Source: Nocardioides sp. L-11A (GTDB taxonomy: Bacteria; Actinomycetota; Actinomycetes; Propionibacteriales; Nocardioidaceae). Taken from it: DNA of 64,000 nucleotides. The DNA lies in assembly GCA_029961745.1 (NCBI GenBank), contig CP124680.1, positions 1,984,001 to 2,048,000 on the forward strand, read 5' to 3'. This document shows positions 8,936 to 16,865 of the stretch, in pieces. Numbering within the stretch: the stretch's first letter is position 1; each line of letters starts with the position of its first letter. Made by a program: the position numbers and the translations under genes. Below the pieces are notes generated by a model. The model saw only the letters and a program-made list of their open reading frames with translations. It was not told the origin of the DNA and made no database searches.

Positions 8936-10393
8936 GTGGACGACATGGCACCGAAGACCCAGAAGCCGGTGACGGTCGTGCTGTTCGGCGCGACCGGCGA
9001 CCTCGCGCGCCGCAAGCTGCTGCCGGGCATGCTGCACCTGTTCGAGACCGGGCTGCTCCCGCAGCTGCAGATCGTCGGCACCTCGCTCGACGAGCACACG
9101 ACGGAGTCGTTCGTGCACTTCGTGCACGAGGCGGTGCTGGAGTTCTCCGGCGACGACGGCGACATGGCGGCCTGGCCGGAGTTCGCCAAGCTGTTGCACT
9201 GGGCGCCCGGCACGGAGGGCACCTCCGGGCTGCGCGCCGCCGTCGAGAAGGCCGAGTCCGCGTGGGACGGCGACCGGGTCCGGTTGCACTATCTCAGCGT
9301 CCCGCCCAAGGCGGCGCCGACCGTGGTCAAGACGATCGACGACGCGGGGCTCGCCGAGGGCGGCCGGATCATCATGGAGAAGCCGTTCGGCGTCGACCTC
9401 GCCTCGGCCCGCAAGCTCAACGCCGAGCTGCACCGGACCTTCGACGAGTCGCAGATCTACCGGATCGACCACTTCCTCGGGAAGGAGGCCGCGCAGAACA
9501 TCCTCGCGTTCCGGTTCGCCAACGGCCTCTTCGAGCCGATATGGCACCGCAACAACATCGACCACGTCCAGATCGACGTGCCCGAGGAGCTCGGCCTCGA
9601 GCAGCGCGCCGACTTCTACGAGTCGACCGGCGCCTACCGCGACATGGTGGTCACCCACCTGTTCCAGGTGCTCGCGTTCACCGCGATGGAGCCGCCGACC
9701 TCGCTGGCGCCCGACGCGATCAACGACGAGAAGAACAAGGTCTTCCGCTCGATGATGCCGATCGACCCGGCCAACGTCGTCCGTGGCCAGTACGAGGGCT
9801 ATCGCGACATCGCAGGCGTGGCGCCCGAGTCGGAGACCGAGACCTTCATCGCCCTCAAGTGCTTCATCGACAACTGGCGCTGGGCCGGCGTCCCCTTCTA
9901 CCTGCGCACCGGCAAGCGGCTGGCCGAGGGCGCGCGGATCATCTCGATCGCGTTCAAGGAGCCTCCGCGCTCGATGTTCCCCCACAACTCCGGGGTCGGC
10001 GACCACGGTCCCGACCACCTCACCTTCGACCTGGCCGACAAGGCGAAGATGTCGCTCTCCTTCTACGGCAAGCGCCCCGGCCCCGGGATGAAGCTCGACA
10101 AGCTCTCCATGCAGTTCGCGATGACCGACACCACCTGGGCCGGATCGGTGCTGGAGGCCTACGAGCGGCTGATCTACGACGCCGCGCGCGGCGACCAGAC
10201 CCTGTTCACCTCCGCCGAGGGCATCGAGCGGCTGTGGGAGGTCTCCCAGCCGCTGCTCGAGAACCCGCCCGTCGTGCGGCCCTACCGGCAGGGCAGCTGG
10301 GGCCCCAACCAGATCCACCAGCTCGTCGCGCCGTACGCCTGGCGGCTGCCGTTCGAGCGGCAGTGGCGCAAGCCCAACGCGCTGGGCGGCTGA
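8936..10393 (+). CDS. zwf: Glucose-6-phosphate dehydrogenase
   Basis: Zwf oxidises glucose 6-phosphate to 6-phosphogluconolactone with NADP+, the entry step of the oxidative pentose phosphate pathway. The 485-residue protein has the nucleotide loop GATGDLA (18-24), EKPFG (148-152) and the active-site signature RIDHFLGKE (176-184) with the base histidine. A GAGGAG ribosome binding site sits 5 bases before the GTG at 8936; an ATG at 8945 is the alternative start. It is isolated from other pentose phosphate genes here (no tal, tkt, opcA or pgl adjacent), which is unusual for Actinobacteria and suggests it may be one of two paralogues. Confidence 0.95.
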   Translation: MDDMAPKTQKPVTVVLFGATGDLARRKLLPGMLHLFETGLLPQLQIVGTSLDEHTTESFVHFVHEAVLEFSGDDGDMAAWPEFAKLLHWAPGTEGTSGLRAAVEKAESAWDGDRVRLHYLSVPPKAAPTVVKTIDDAGLAEGGRIIMEKPFGVDLASARKLNAELHRTFDESQIYRIDHFLGKEAAQNILAFRFANGLFEPIWHRNNIDHVQIDVPEELGLEQRADFYESTGAYRDMVVTHLFQVLAFTAMEPPTSLAPDAINDEKNKVFRSMMPIDPANVVRGQYEGYRDIAGVAPESETETFIALKCFIDNWRWAGVPFYLRTGKRLAEGARIISIAFKEPPRSMFPHNSGVGDHGPDHLTFDLADKAKMSLSFYGKRPGPGMKLDKLSMQFAMTDTTWAGSVLEAYERLIYDAARGDQTLFTSAEGIERLWEVSQPLLENPPVVRPYRQGSWGPNQIHQLVAPYAWRLPFERQWRKPNALGG

Positions 10394-10401
10394 GCGGCGA
10401 C

Positions 10402-11298
10402 TCAGTCGATGACGCCGGCCTCGCGCGCCAGCCGGACGGCGTGCACCCGGTTGGTCGCGTGCAGCTTGCGCATGGCGTTCTTGAGATAGGACTTCACGGT
10501 GCTCTCGACCAGGCCGAGAGCGGCGGCGACCTCGCGGTTGCTCTGGCCGAGCGCCACCTGGGCGAGGACGTCGACCTCGCGGGCGGCGAGGCCGGTCGGC
10601 ACCCCCGGGGTACGCCGTGCGGCCGGTGCCGTCGCGGGGGTGCGGCCGTGCTCGACCCGGTTGCGCACCTCCACGAGACGGGCCCGCAGCGCCTCGTCCT
10701 CGACGAGCGAGGCGAGGTCGGCGAGCTCGTCGGAGATGTCGCGCAGGTCGGCGCGGGTCAGCTGCACCTCGGCAGGCGCGTGGGGCGTCGGGAGCTGGCC
10801 GAGGCCGCGCAGCGCGCCCACCCGGCGGCGCACCTCGTCGTCGACGGCGATCTCGCGCTCGAGGCGCCGGACGAGGGGCAGGAAGGCGTCGTACCAGACG
10901 TCGCCGAGCACGACCTGGGCGCGATGGCCGACGTAGACGATCATCCGCGGCGAGCGGTCGACGACGATCGGCAGCGCCGTCACGGTCTCGAGCTGCTCGG
11001 CGCGCACCGGGCCGTCGTACTGGTGGGTGATGCCGCGGGCGTCGTAGTAGTTGGTCACCGACACCGGCCGGCCCATCAGCAGTGCCTTGCCGCCGAGGCC
11101 GTAGCCCGAGCGCACCCGCAGGCCCTGCAGGGCGCGGGTCTGGGCGCTGTGCAGGCCGGTGATGGCGAGAGCGGTGCCGTTGTCCACGACCGGGCCGCCG
11201 AAGGCCATGTCGCTGTGCCCGGTCGCGCGGAACGCCGTGAGCGTGCGCAACAGGCGACCGCCGTCGGTCGGCGCCTCCTGGGCGAGGTCGAGGGACAT
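10402..11298 (-). CDS. LuxR-type transcriptional regulator
   Basis: The C-terminal 60 residues form a LuxR/FixJ helix-turn-helix (LAAREVDVLAQVALGQSNREVAAALGL, then STVKSYLKNAMRKLHATNR). The N-terminal 150 residues resemble a GAF-like sensory fold, including GYGLGGKALLMGRPVSV, but carry no receiver-domain aspartates, so it is not a response regulator of the classical kind. About 298 residues from ATG 11298; a GTG at 11307 adds three residues. It is divergent from the MHS transporter gene, and a GGAGGTA-G-TACCTCC dyad lies between them, so control of that transporter, and perhaps of the monooxygenase operon beyond it, is a reasonable guess. Ligand unknown. It converges with zwf at 8 bp. Confidence 0.78.
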   Translation of the reverse strand: MSLDLAQEAPTDGGRLLRTLTAFRATGHSDMAFGGPVVDNGTALAITGLHSAQTRALQGLRVRSGYGLGGKALLMGRPVSVTNYYDARGITHQYDGPVRAEQLETVTALPIVVDRSPRMIVYVGHRAQVVLGDVWYDAFLPLVRRLEREIAVDDEVRRRVGALRGLGQLPTPHAPAEVQLTRADLRDISDELADLASLVEDEALRARLVEVRNRVEHGRTPATAPAARRTPGVPTGLAAREVDVLAQVALGQSNREVAAALGLVESTVKSYLKNAMRKLHATNRVHAVRLAREAGVID

Positions 11299-11352
11299 GC
11301 CCTCCACGGTAGGTGACTGCGGTCACAGGCGGCAACGACGGCACCCTCCTTG

Positions 11353-11367
11353 GGAGGTAGTACCTCC
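11353..11367. promoter_or_regulatory. Operator-like dyad between LuxR regulator and MHS transporter
   Basis: A perfect 7-bp inverted repeat (GGAGGTA/TACCTCC) around a single G, 55 bp from the regulator start and 74 bp from the transporter start. It overlaps a second, smaller CCTCC/GGAGG pairing to its left. Position in a divergent promoter region and symmetry suggest a binding site, probably for the LuxR-type regulator. The sequence gives no direct proof. Confidence 0.5.
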
Positions 11368-11440
11368 TTCGAGGGGTCCGGGACGCCTGTGGCCCGACTC
11401 ACACTCCCGGCGATCGACCGAACCCCGAGGAGTGGATTCC

Positions 11441-12769
11441 ATGTCCGAACGACCGACCCCGATGCGGCGCGTCGCCTTCGCGAGCTGCGCGGGCACGACC
11501 ATCGAGTTCTACGACTTCTTCATCTACGGCACCGCCGCGGCGTTGGTGTTCCCGACGGTGTTCTTCCCGGCACTGGGCGACTCCACCGCGAGCGTGGCCT
11601 CGTTCGCCACCTTCGCGGTGGCGTTCATCGCCCGCCCGCTGGGCGCGATCGGGTTCGGCCATTTCGGTGACCGCCTCGGCCGCAAGAAGACCCTGATCAG
11701 CACCCTGCTGCTGATGGGCGCCGCGACCGTCGCCATCGGCCTGCTGCCCGGCGCCGCGACGATCGGCGTCGCCGCGCCGATCCTGCTGGTCACCCTGCGC
11801 TTCCTCCAGGGCCTGGCCGTCGGCGGGGAGTGGGCGGGCGCGACCCTGCTCGCCGCGGAGTACGCCCCGCCGAACAGGCGCGGTCTCTACGCGGCGTTCC
11901 CGCAGCTGGGCCCCGCGATCGCCTTCGCCCTCTCCAGCGGCACCTTCCTGCTCGTCAACCGCGCGGTCGGCGAGACCAGCCCGGCGTTCATCGAGTGGGG
12001 CTGGCGGGTGCCCTTCGTCGCCAGTGCGCTGCTCGTGATGATCGGTCTCTACGTGCGGCTCAAGGTCGAGGAGACCCCGATGTTCCGCGAGACCACCCGC
12101 ACCCGGGCCAGCACCCAGGGCCCGCTCGCCGCCGCGCTGCGCCACCAGTGGCGGGAGATCCTCCTCGGCGGTGGCTCGCTGGCGATGCTCTTCGCGTTCT
12201 TCTACGTCGGCACCGCGTTCCTGACCTCGTACGGCACCACGGTGGTCGGCCTGTCCCGTGCCACCGTGCTCACCATGGGTGTCGTCGGCGCCGTCGTGTT
12301 CGGGATCGTGATCACCCTGTCCGCCGTGTTCAGCGACCGGATCGGTCGCAAGAAGGTGGTGCTCGCCTCCTGCCTGGTCGCGATCCCGTGGGGCTTCGCG
12401 CTCTTCCCGATCCTCGACCGCGGCACCGCGACGGCATTCGCGATCGGCCTGTTCGGCACGCTCGCCATCTTCGCCGTCTCCTACGGCCCGGCGGGTGCCA
12501 TGCTCCCGGAGATGTTCCGCACCGAGTACCGCTACACCGGCGCCGGCATGGCCTACAACCTGGCTGGTGTGATCGGCGGCGGCACGGCGCCGTACCTCGC
12601 CTCCGACTTCGCAGAGGCCGGCAACACCAGCGCCATCGGCTGGATGCTCGCTGCCTTCGGCGCCCTCAGCGTGGTGTGCGTCCTGCTGATGGCCGAGACC
12701 CGGCACCGGGTGATGACCGACGCACCTCAGGAGGCTGACGCCGACACCCTCGCCGCGGTGAACGTGTAG
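11441..12769 (+). CDS. MFS transporter, metabolite:H+ symporter (MHS) type
   Basis: A 442-residue, 12-helix permease. Near the N-terminus it has GTTIEFYDFFIYG, the MHS hallmark seen in ShiA, ProP and KgtP. The loop 2-3 motif is GHFGDRLGRKKTL, and its repeat after helix 8 is SDRIGRKKVV. GEWAGATLLAAEYAP in helix 5 is also diagnostic. Such carriers import small acids or zwitterions with protons. The substrate is not predictable; the adjacent monooxygenase, SDR and hydrolase genes suggest a growth substrate or product of that pathway. The ATG at 11441 has a CGAGGAG ribosome binding site. Its last 43 bp overlap the convergent monooxygenase gene. Confidence 0.86.
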   Translation: MSERPTPMRRVAFASCAGTTIEFYDFFIYGTAAALVFPTVFFPALGDSTASVASFATFAVAFIARPLGAIGFGHFGDRLGRKKTLISTLLLMGAATVAIGLLPGAATIGVAAPILLVTLRFLQGLAVGGEWAGATLLAAEYAPPNRRGLYAAFPQLGPAIAFALSSGTFLLVNRAVGETSPAFIEWGWRVPFVASALLVMIGLYVRLKVEETPMFRETTRTRASTQGPLAAALRHQWREILLGGGSLAMLFAFFYVGTAFLTSYGTTVVGLSRATVLTMGVVGAVVFGIVITLSAVFSDRIGRKKVVLASCLVAIPWGFALFPILDRGTATAFAIGLFGTLAIFAVSYGPAGAMLPEMFRTEYRYTGAGMAYNLAGVIGGGTAPYLASDFAEAGNTSAIGWMLAAFGALSVVCVLLMAETRHRVMTDAPQEADADTLAAVNV

Positions 12770-14238
12770 TCGTCGAGCGGGAAGCGGGTGGCTTCGCGGG
12801 CGGCGCTCAGCGTCGACGTCGGGCGCAGCAGCACCGCCTCCCCGTGCTGGTTGAAGTAGTAGCTGCGGGCGGTGGCGCAGCTGCCGGCGTTGAAGACGGA
12901 GTTGCCGAGGAGGCCGGTCATCCGGTCCAGGAACCGGTCGTTGGCCTCCTCGGTGACCTCCACGACGTCGGCGCCGCGCTGGCGCATCGCGCCGAGGACC
13001 CGGCCCAGGTGGGCCATCTGGGTCTCGATCGTCGTGAAGTAGGACAGGCCCGAGTAGGAGTAGGGGCTGTTGAGCGAGAAGAAGTTGGGGAACTTCGGGA
13101 CCGTGATCCCCTCGTAGGCACAGAACCGGTTGTCGCGCCACCACCTGCCGAGGTCGCGGCCCTCGCGCCCGACCACCTGCACGGCCGGGAAGTTCACGTC
13201 CCACAGGTTGAAGCCCGTCGCGAGCACCAGGACGTCGAGATCGGAGCGGTTGCCATCGGTGGTGACGATGCCCTGCGCGTCGACGTGGTCGATCGAGGTG
13301 GTCTCGAGGTCGACGTGCGGCTTCGTGAACGTCGGGTAGTAGGTGTTGGAGAACGTCGGCCGCTTGCACCCGAAGTCGTAGTCGGGGGTGAGCTTGGCGC
13401 GCAGCACCGGGTCCTTGACCTGGCGCTCGAGGTGCGCGGCGCAGACCCGCTTGCCGGCCGCGTTGGCCCACGGCAGGTCGCGGAAGTGCAGCACGCCGGC
13501 CACCATCATCACCTCGAGGATCGAGGTCCCGACCAGGCGCGTGGCCTTCTGGGTCAGCGGCACCTTCGCGAAGGCGCCCCGCACCACGCCCGGGACCGGA
13601 CCGTCCAGCTTGGGGCTCACATAGATCGGCGTGCGCTGGTAGACGGTGAGGTGGTCGGCGACCTTGGCCAGCTCGGGGATGAGCTGGACGGCGGTGGCTC
13701 CGGTGCCGATGATGCCGACCCGCTTGCCCGCGAGCTCGATGTCGTCGTCCCAGCGGGTGGTGTGCACGACGGTGCCGGCGAACTCCTCGATGCCCGCGAT
13801 GTCGGGCAGTCGGGGCTGGGACAGGAAGCCGGTCGCGGTGAGCAGGAAGCGGCCGCGGACCACCTCGCCGCCGGCGACCGTCACCTCCCAGGCCGCCGTG
13901 TCCTCGTCCCAGCGGGCCCCCTCGACCACGGCTCCGAAGCGCATGTGCCGGCGCAGGCCGTACTTGTCGGCGACGTGCGCGGCGTACTTCTTGAGCTCCG
14001 GCCCGGGCGCGAACAGCCGCGACCAGTGGGGGTTCGGCTCGAACGAGTAGGAGTAGGTCGAGCTGGGGATGTCGACGGCGAGACCCGGATAGCGGTTGAC
14101 GTGCCAGGTGCCGCCGAGGTCGTCCTCGCGCTCGAGGATCATCAGATCGTCGTAGCCCTGGCGGTGCAGCTCGATCGCGGCACCCATGCCGCCGAAGCCG
14201 GCGCCGACGATGACGGCGTCGTGGACGTGCTGGCTCAT
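12727..14238 (-). CDS. Flavin-containing monooxygenase, Baeyer-Villiger type
   Basis: This 503-residue flavoprotein has an N-terminal FAD loop GAGFGG (12-17), the Baeyer-Villiger fingerprint F-x-G-x3-H-x3-W-D at 153-164, and the NADP loop GTGATA (178-183). Type I Baeyer-Villiger monooxygenases insert an oxygen atom next to a ketone carbonyl, giving an ester or lactone, with NADPH and O2. It is the third gene of a coupled minus-strand operon (patatin-like hydrolase, SDR, monooxygenase) joined by ATGA overlaps. A coherent route would be alcohol to ketone (SDR), ketone to ester (this enzyme), ester to acid plus alcohol (hydrolase). That pathway is inferred. Its 3' end overlaps the transporter gene by 43 bp. 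Confidence 0.88.
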   Translation of the reverse strand: MSQHVHDAVIVGAGFGGMGAAIELHRQGYDDLMILEREDDLGGTWHVNRYPGLAVDIPSSTYSYSFEPNPHWSRLFAPGPELKKYAAHVADKYGLRRHMRFGAVVEGARWDEDTAAWEVTVAGGEVVRGRFLLTATGFLSQPRLPDIAGIEEFAGTVVHTTRWDDDIELAGKRVGIIGTGATAVQLIPELAKVADHLTVYQRTPIYVSPKLDGPVPGVVRGAFAKVPLTQKATRLVGTSILEVMMVAGVLHFRDLPWANAAGKRVCAAHLERQVKDPVLRAKLTPDYDFGCKRPTFSNTYYPTFTKPHVDLETTSIDHVDAQGIVTTDGNRSDLDVLVLATGFNLWDVNFPAVQVVGREGRDLGRWWRDNRFCAYEGITVPKFPNFFSLNSPYSYSGLSYFTTIETQMAHLGRVLGAMRQRGADVVEVTEEANDRFLDRMTGLLGNSVFNAGSCATARSYYFNQHGEAVLLRPTSTLSAAREATRFPLDDYTFTAARVSASAS

Positions 14239-15083
14239 CGGGTGGTCCTCTCGGTGGCGGCGTCGGCGAGACGCTCGGTGTAGGCCGCTCGCTCGGTGGC
14301 GTCGGCGTGGAGCGCGCGGTCGTCGCGCATCAGGCGGCGGAACCGGTCGAGGACCGGCACGGGCACCAGGTGGGAGCCGGCGGCGAGCGCGCCGACGTAG
14401 CCGGGCACCGCGATCTCGGCGTCGCGGCTGCGGACCGAGCCGACGACGGCGTCGGCGATCCGCTGGGGGGAGACTTTGGGGATCGGCTTCATGTCGAGGC
14501 CCGAGGCGAGGTCGGTGTCGACCGCCGAGGGCAGCACCGCGGTCAGGGTGACGCCGTGGGGCGCCATCTCGAGCCGGGTGGCGGCGGTGAGCCCGACGAC
14601 GGCGTCCTTGCTGGCGTTGTAGACCGCGAGCCCCGGGATCGGGAACTTGCCGGCCAGTGAGGCGACGTTGACGACGTGCCCTCGGCGGCGCTCGACCATC
14701 CCGGGGAGCACCCGCCGCATGCCGTGCAGCACGCCGTGGACGTTGACCTCCATCATCAGCCGGTCGAGCGCGGGGTCCATGTCGAGGAAGGCGCCGTTGG
14801 GCATGATCCCGGCGTTGTTGACCAGCACGTCGACCGGACCGTGCTCGGCCTCGGCGGCCTCGACGAAGGCGTCGTACGACGCCCGGTCGGCGACGTCGAG
14901 GAGGTGTGCGGAGGAGCCGGTCGCGGCTGCGGTGGCTCGCGCCGTGTCGAGGTCGAGGTCGCCGAACGAGACCTTCGCCCCGCGCGCGAGGAACGCCTCG
15001 ACGGTGGCCCGGCCGATGCCGCGAGCACCGCCGGTGAGCGCGACGTGCGCGCCGGCCAGATCGATGGGGGTGGGACGGGTCAT
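14235..15083 (-). CDS. Short-chain dehydrogenase/reductase
   Basis: A classical SDR of 282 residues: cofactor loop TGGARGIG (17-24), NNAG (89-92), catalytic S142, Y155 and K159 (YNASK). FGDLDLD after the second strand, with an acidic residue at the end of beta 2, suggests NAD+ rather than NADP+. It would interconvert an alcohol and a ketone. The C-terminal 60 residues extend past the catalytic core (GYVGALAAGSHLVPVPVL), as in SDRs found next to class B flavin monooxygenases. Start ATG 15083 overlaps the upstream stop, and its own stop overlaps the monooxygenase ATG. Confidence 0.88.
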   Translation of the reverse strand: MTRPTPIDLAGAHVALTGGARGIGRATVEAFLARGAKVSFGDLDLDTARATAAATGSSAHLLDVADRASYDAFVEAAEAEHGPVDVLVNNAGIMPNGAFLDMDPALDRLMMEVNVHGVLHGMRRVLPGMVERRRGHVVNVASLAGKFPIPGLAVYNASKDAVVGLTAATRLEMAPHGVTLTAVLPSAVDTDLASGLDMKPIPKVSPQRIADAVVGSVRSRDAEIAVPGYVGALAAGSHLVPVPVLDRFRRLMRDDRALHADATERAAYTERLADAATERTTR

Positions 15084-16009
15084 CGCCGGGCCTCCAGCAG
15101 GGTGACGAGGGTGGGAGCAGTGCGGGCGGCCACCTCGCGGACGCGCTCGACCCGCGTGCGGTCCATGAAGTTGGCGCCCATGGCGGACAGGTCGGCCGGG
15201 CTCGGCTCGATCCGGTGGACGCGCGCGCCGGCAGTGCGCAGCCGGGCGACCTCGCGGTCGACCCGGCGCGTCATCGGGTGTCGGAGCAGCCGCTCGACCC
15301 GCTCGGTCCCGCGGGCGCGGGCGCCGCCGTGGCTCGACATCGGGGCGACCACCACGACCTCGTCGATCCGGCCGTCGGTGACGTGGGGGACCAAGAGGTC
15401 GGCCGAGGTGGGTGACACGGCGCCGCCGTCGACATAGTGCCGCGCGCCGATCGCGACCGGCGGGAACCAGCCGGGGATCGCCCACGAGGCCGCGATCGCC
15501 TGGCCCAGGGTGGCCTCGGGGGCGCCGGCGCGACCGAGGGGGACCCGCGCTCCGGTGCGGGCGTCCGCGGCGACCAGCCAGGTCTGCGGATGGGTCGTCC
15601 AGCCGGTCATCGGGTCGGTGAGGGCGTCGCCGAGGTCGACGAGCCACTGCGCCTTCCCGGCACCGCGGGGGAGCAGCCCGGCCAGCCCGGACAGGACGTC
15701 GCCCCGGCCGCGCAGGGCGGCCCGGGTGAGCCCGAGGGTGGGCAGCGCGGGTCGGGGCAGGCCCGGCAGTCGGCCCGGCGCGCCGGCAGCGGCCAGATGC
15801 GCGGCGACCCGGGCGTCGCTGCGGTCGGCGATCGCGGCCGCGGGCACGCCGGCGCCGAGGAGGGCGACGAGCTCGGCCCCGGCCGACGTACCGACCAGGA
15901 CGTCGGCGGTGCGGGTGTCCCACCCCTGCCGGTCGAGCTCGGCGAGCACGGCGGCGGTCCAGGCGAAGCCCAGGGTGCCGCCGCAGCCGATGACGAGTGC
16001 GCGCCCCAT
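15080..16009 (-). CDS. Patatin-like phospholipase / esterase
   Basis: A patatin-fold serine hydrolase of 309 residues: glycine-rich oxyanion loop GCGGTLG (8-14), nucleophile S42 in GTSAG, and the catalytic aspartate D194 in the DGG motif. These form a Ser-Asp dyad that cleaves acyl esters. No signal peptide or membrane segment is evident. It is the first gene of the operon with the SDR and the Baeyer-Villiger-type monooxygenase, so hydrolysis of the ester made by the monooxygenase is the simplest role. A general lipid acyl hydrolase remains possible. ATG 16009 follows an AGGAGGG-like site. The promoter region is shared with the divergent TetR gene. Confidence 0.83.
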   Translation of the reverse strand: MGRALVIGCGGTLGFAWTAAVLAELDRQGWDTRTADVLVGTSAGAELVALLGAGVPAAAIADRSDARVAAHLAAAGAPGRLPGLPRPALPTLGLTRAALRGRGDVLSGLAGLLPRGAGKAQWLVDLGDALTDPMTGWTTHPQTWLVAADARTGARVPLGRAGAPEATLGQAIAASWAIPGWFPPVAIGARHYVDGGAVSPTSADLLVPHVTDGRIDEVVVVAPMSSHGGARARGTERVERLLRHPMTRRVDREVARLRTAGARVHRIEPSPADLSAMGANFMDRTRVERVREVAARTAPTLVTLLEARR

Positions 16010-16051
16010 GTGGCCCTCCTGCGGGTGGTGTCGAGCAAAGCGGAATGGCGT

Positions 16052-16081
16052 GTCAGTTACGGAACGTATCGTCAGTTCCGT
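16052..16081. promoter_or_regulatory. TetR-type operator between hydrolase operon and TetR gene
   Basis: ACGGAAC at 16059-16065 and GTTCCGT at 16075-16081 form a perfect 7-bp inverted repeat with 9 bases between. The same stretch also contains a direct repeat, GTCAGTT(A/C)CG at 16052 and 16071. It is 25 bp upstream of the TetR start and 43 bp from the hydrolase start, the expected place for an autoregulatory TetR operator. Confidence 0.62.
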
Positions 16082-16105
16082 CGATCTGCAATAGGCTCCG
16101 GTGTC

Positions 16106-16735
16106 ATGACGGCGGCAACGGAGCGGCTCTCGCGGCTGGCGCGGCGCAAGGCCGAGACCCGGCGCGAGATCATCGACGCCGCGTTCACCTGCTTCGCCGA
16201 GCAGGGTTACCACGCCACGGGGATCGCCGACATCGCCGCGCGACTCGGGATCGGGCACGGCACCTTCTACCGCTACTTCGAGAACAAGCGCGACATCGTC
16301 GAGCACGTCATCGACGACCTGATCGGCCGCATCGTCGACGCGCTCGGCGCCGAGAACGCGCCGGAGGCCGTCACCACGCTGGAGGGTTACCGCGCCCAGA
16401 CCGAGCGGATCGGCGCCGCCCTCGCCCGGATCTTCAGTGACGACCCGCGCGTGGCCCAGCTGCTGCTGTCCGCCGCCGGCATCGACGACGCCATGCGCGA
16501 GCGGATGCTCGACCTGTTCGCGATGACCACGCTGCTCACGGCGGCGTACCTCGAGCACGGGGTGCGACTCGGCTATCTGCGGGCCGACCTCGACGTCGAG
16601 CCCACGGCGCAGGCGATCAACGGGATGATCCTCGGCTCCGTCCTGGCGGGCCTGCGCGATCCCGCTCCCGAGCGGCAGGCGCGGTTGAGTGCGGCGATCC
16701 GCGCCGTGATGTACGACGGCATCGCCGCGCGCTGA
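16106..16735 (+). CDS. TetR-family transcriptional regulator
   Basis: 209 residues with a clear N-terminal TetR helix-turn-helix (GIADIAARLGIGHGTFYRYFENK, about residues 41-63) and an all-helical C-terminal domain for ligand and dimerisation. It is divergent from the patatin-SDR-monooxygenase operon, with an inverted repeat in the gap, so it probably represses that operon and itself until an inducing ligand appears. Ligand unknown. ATG 16106 is chosen because the HTH then starts at the usual position; the open frame extends far upstream only through antisense DNA. Confidence 0.85.
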   Translation: MTAATERLSRLARRKAETRREIIDAAFTCFAEQGYHATGIADIAARLGIGHGTFYRYFENKRDIVEHVIDDLIGRIVDALGAENAPEAVTTLEGYRAQTERIGAALARIFSDDPRVAQLLLSAAGIDDAMRERMLDLFAMTTLLTAAYLEHGVRLGYLRADLDVEPTAQAINGMILGSVLAGLRDPAPERQARLSAAIRAVMYDGIAAR

Positions 16736-16824
16736 TCCACCGGGACCGGGTCTCCTCGGTCCGCACGACCGCCGACCGGCGCGGACCGGCGGGTCGACAG
16801 TGCAAGGTCTTGTATGTAGCCTTG

Positions 16825-16852
16825 ATCGGTAGTGTTTATAACCATTACCGAT
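16825..16852. promoter_or_regulatory. 28-bp dyad upstream of TSUP permease
   Basis: Two 10-bp arms (ATCGGTAGTG and CATTACCGAT, one mismatch) flank an AT-rich 8-bp centre TTTATAAC, ending 13 bp before the permease start. In DNA this GC-rich the AT-rich symmetric block stands out. It probably covers the promoter and binds a repressor. No regulator gene adjoins it other than the TetR gene upstream, whose own site is different. Confidence 0.55.
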
Positions 16853-16865
16853 TCGAGGGTCTGAC

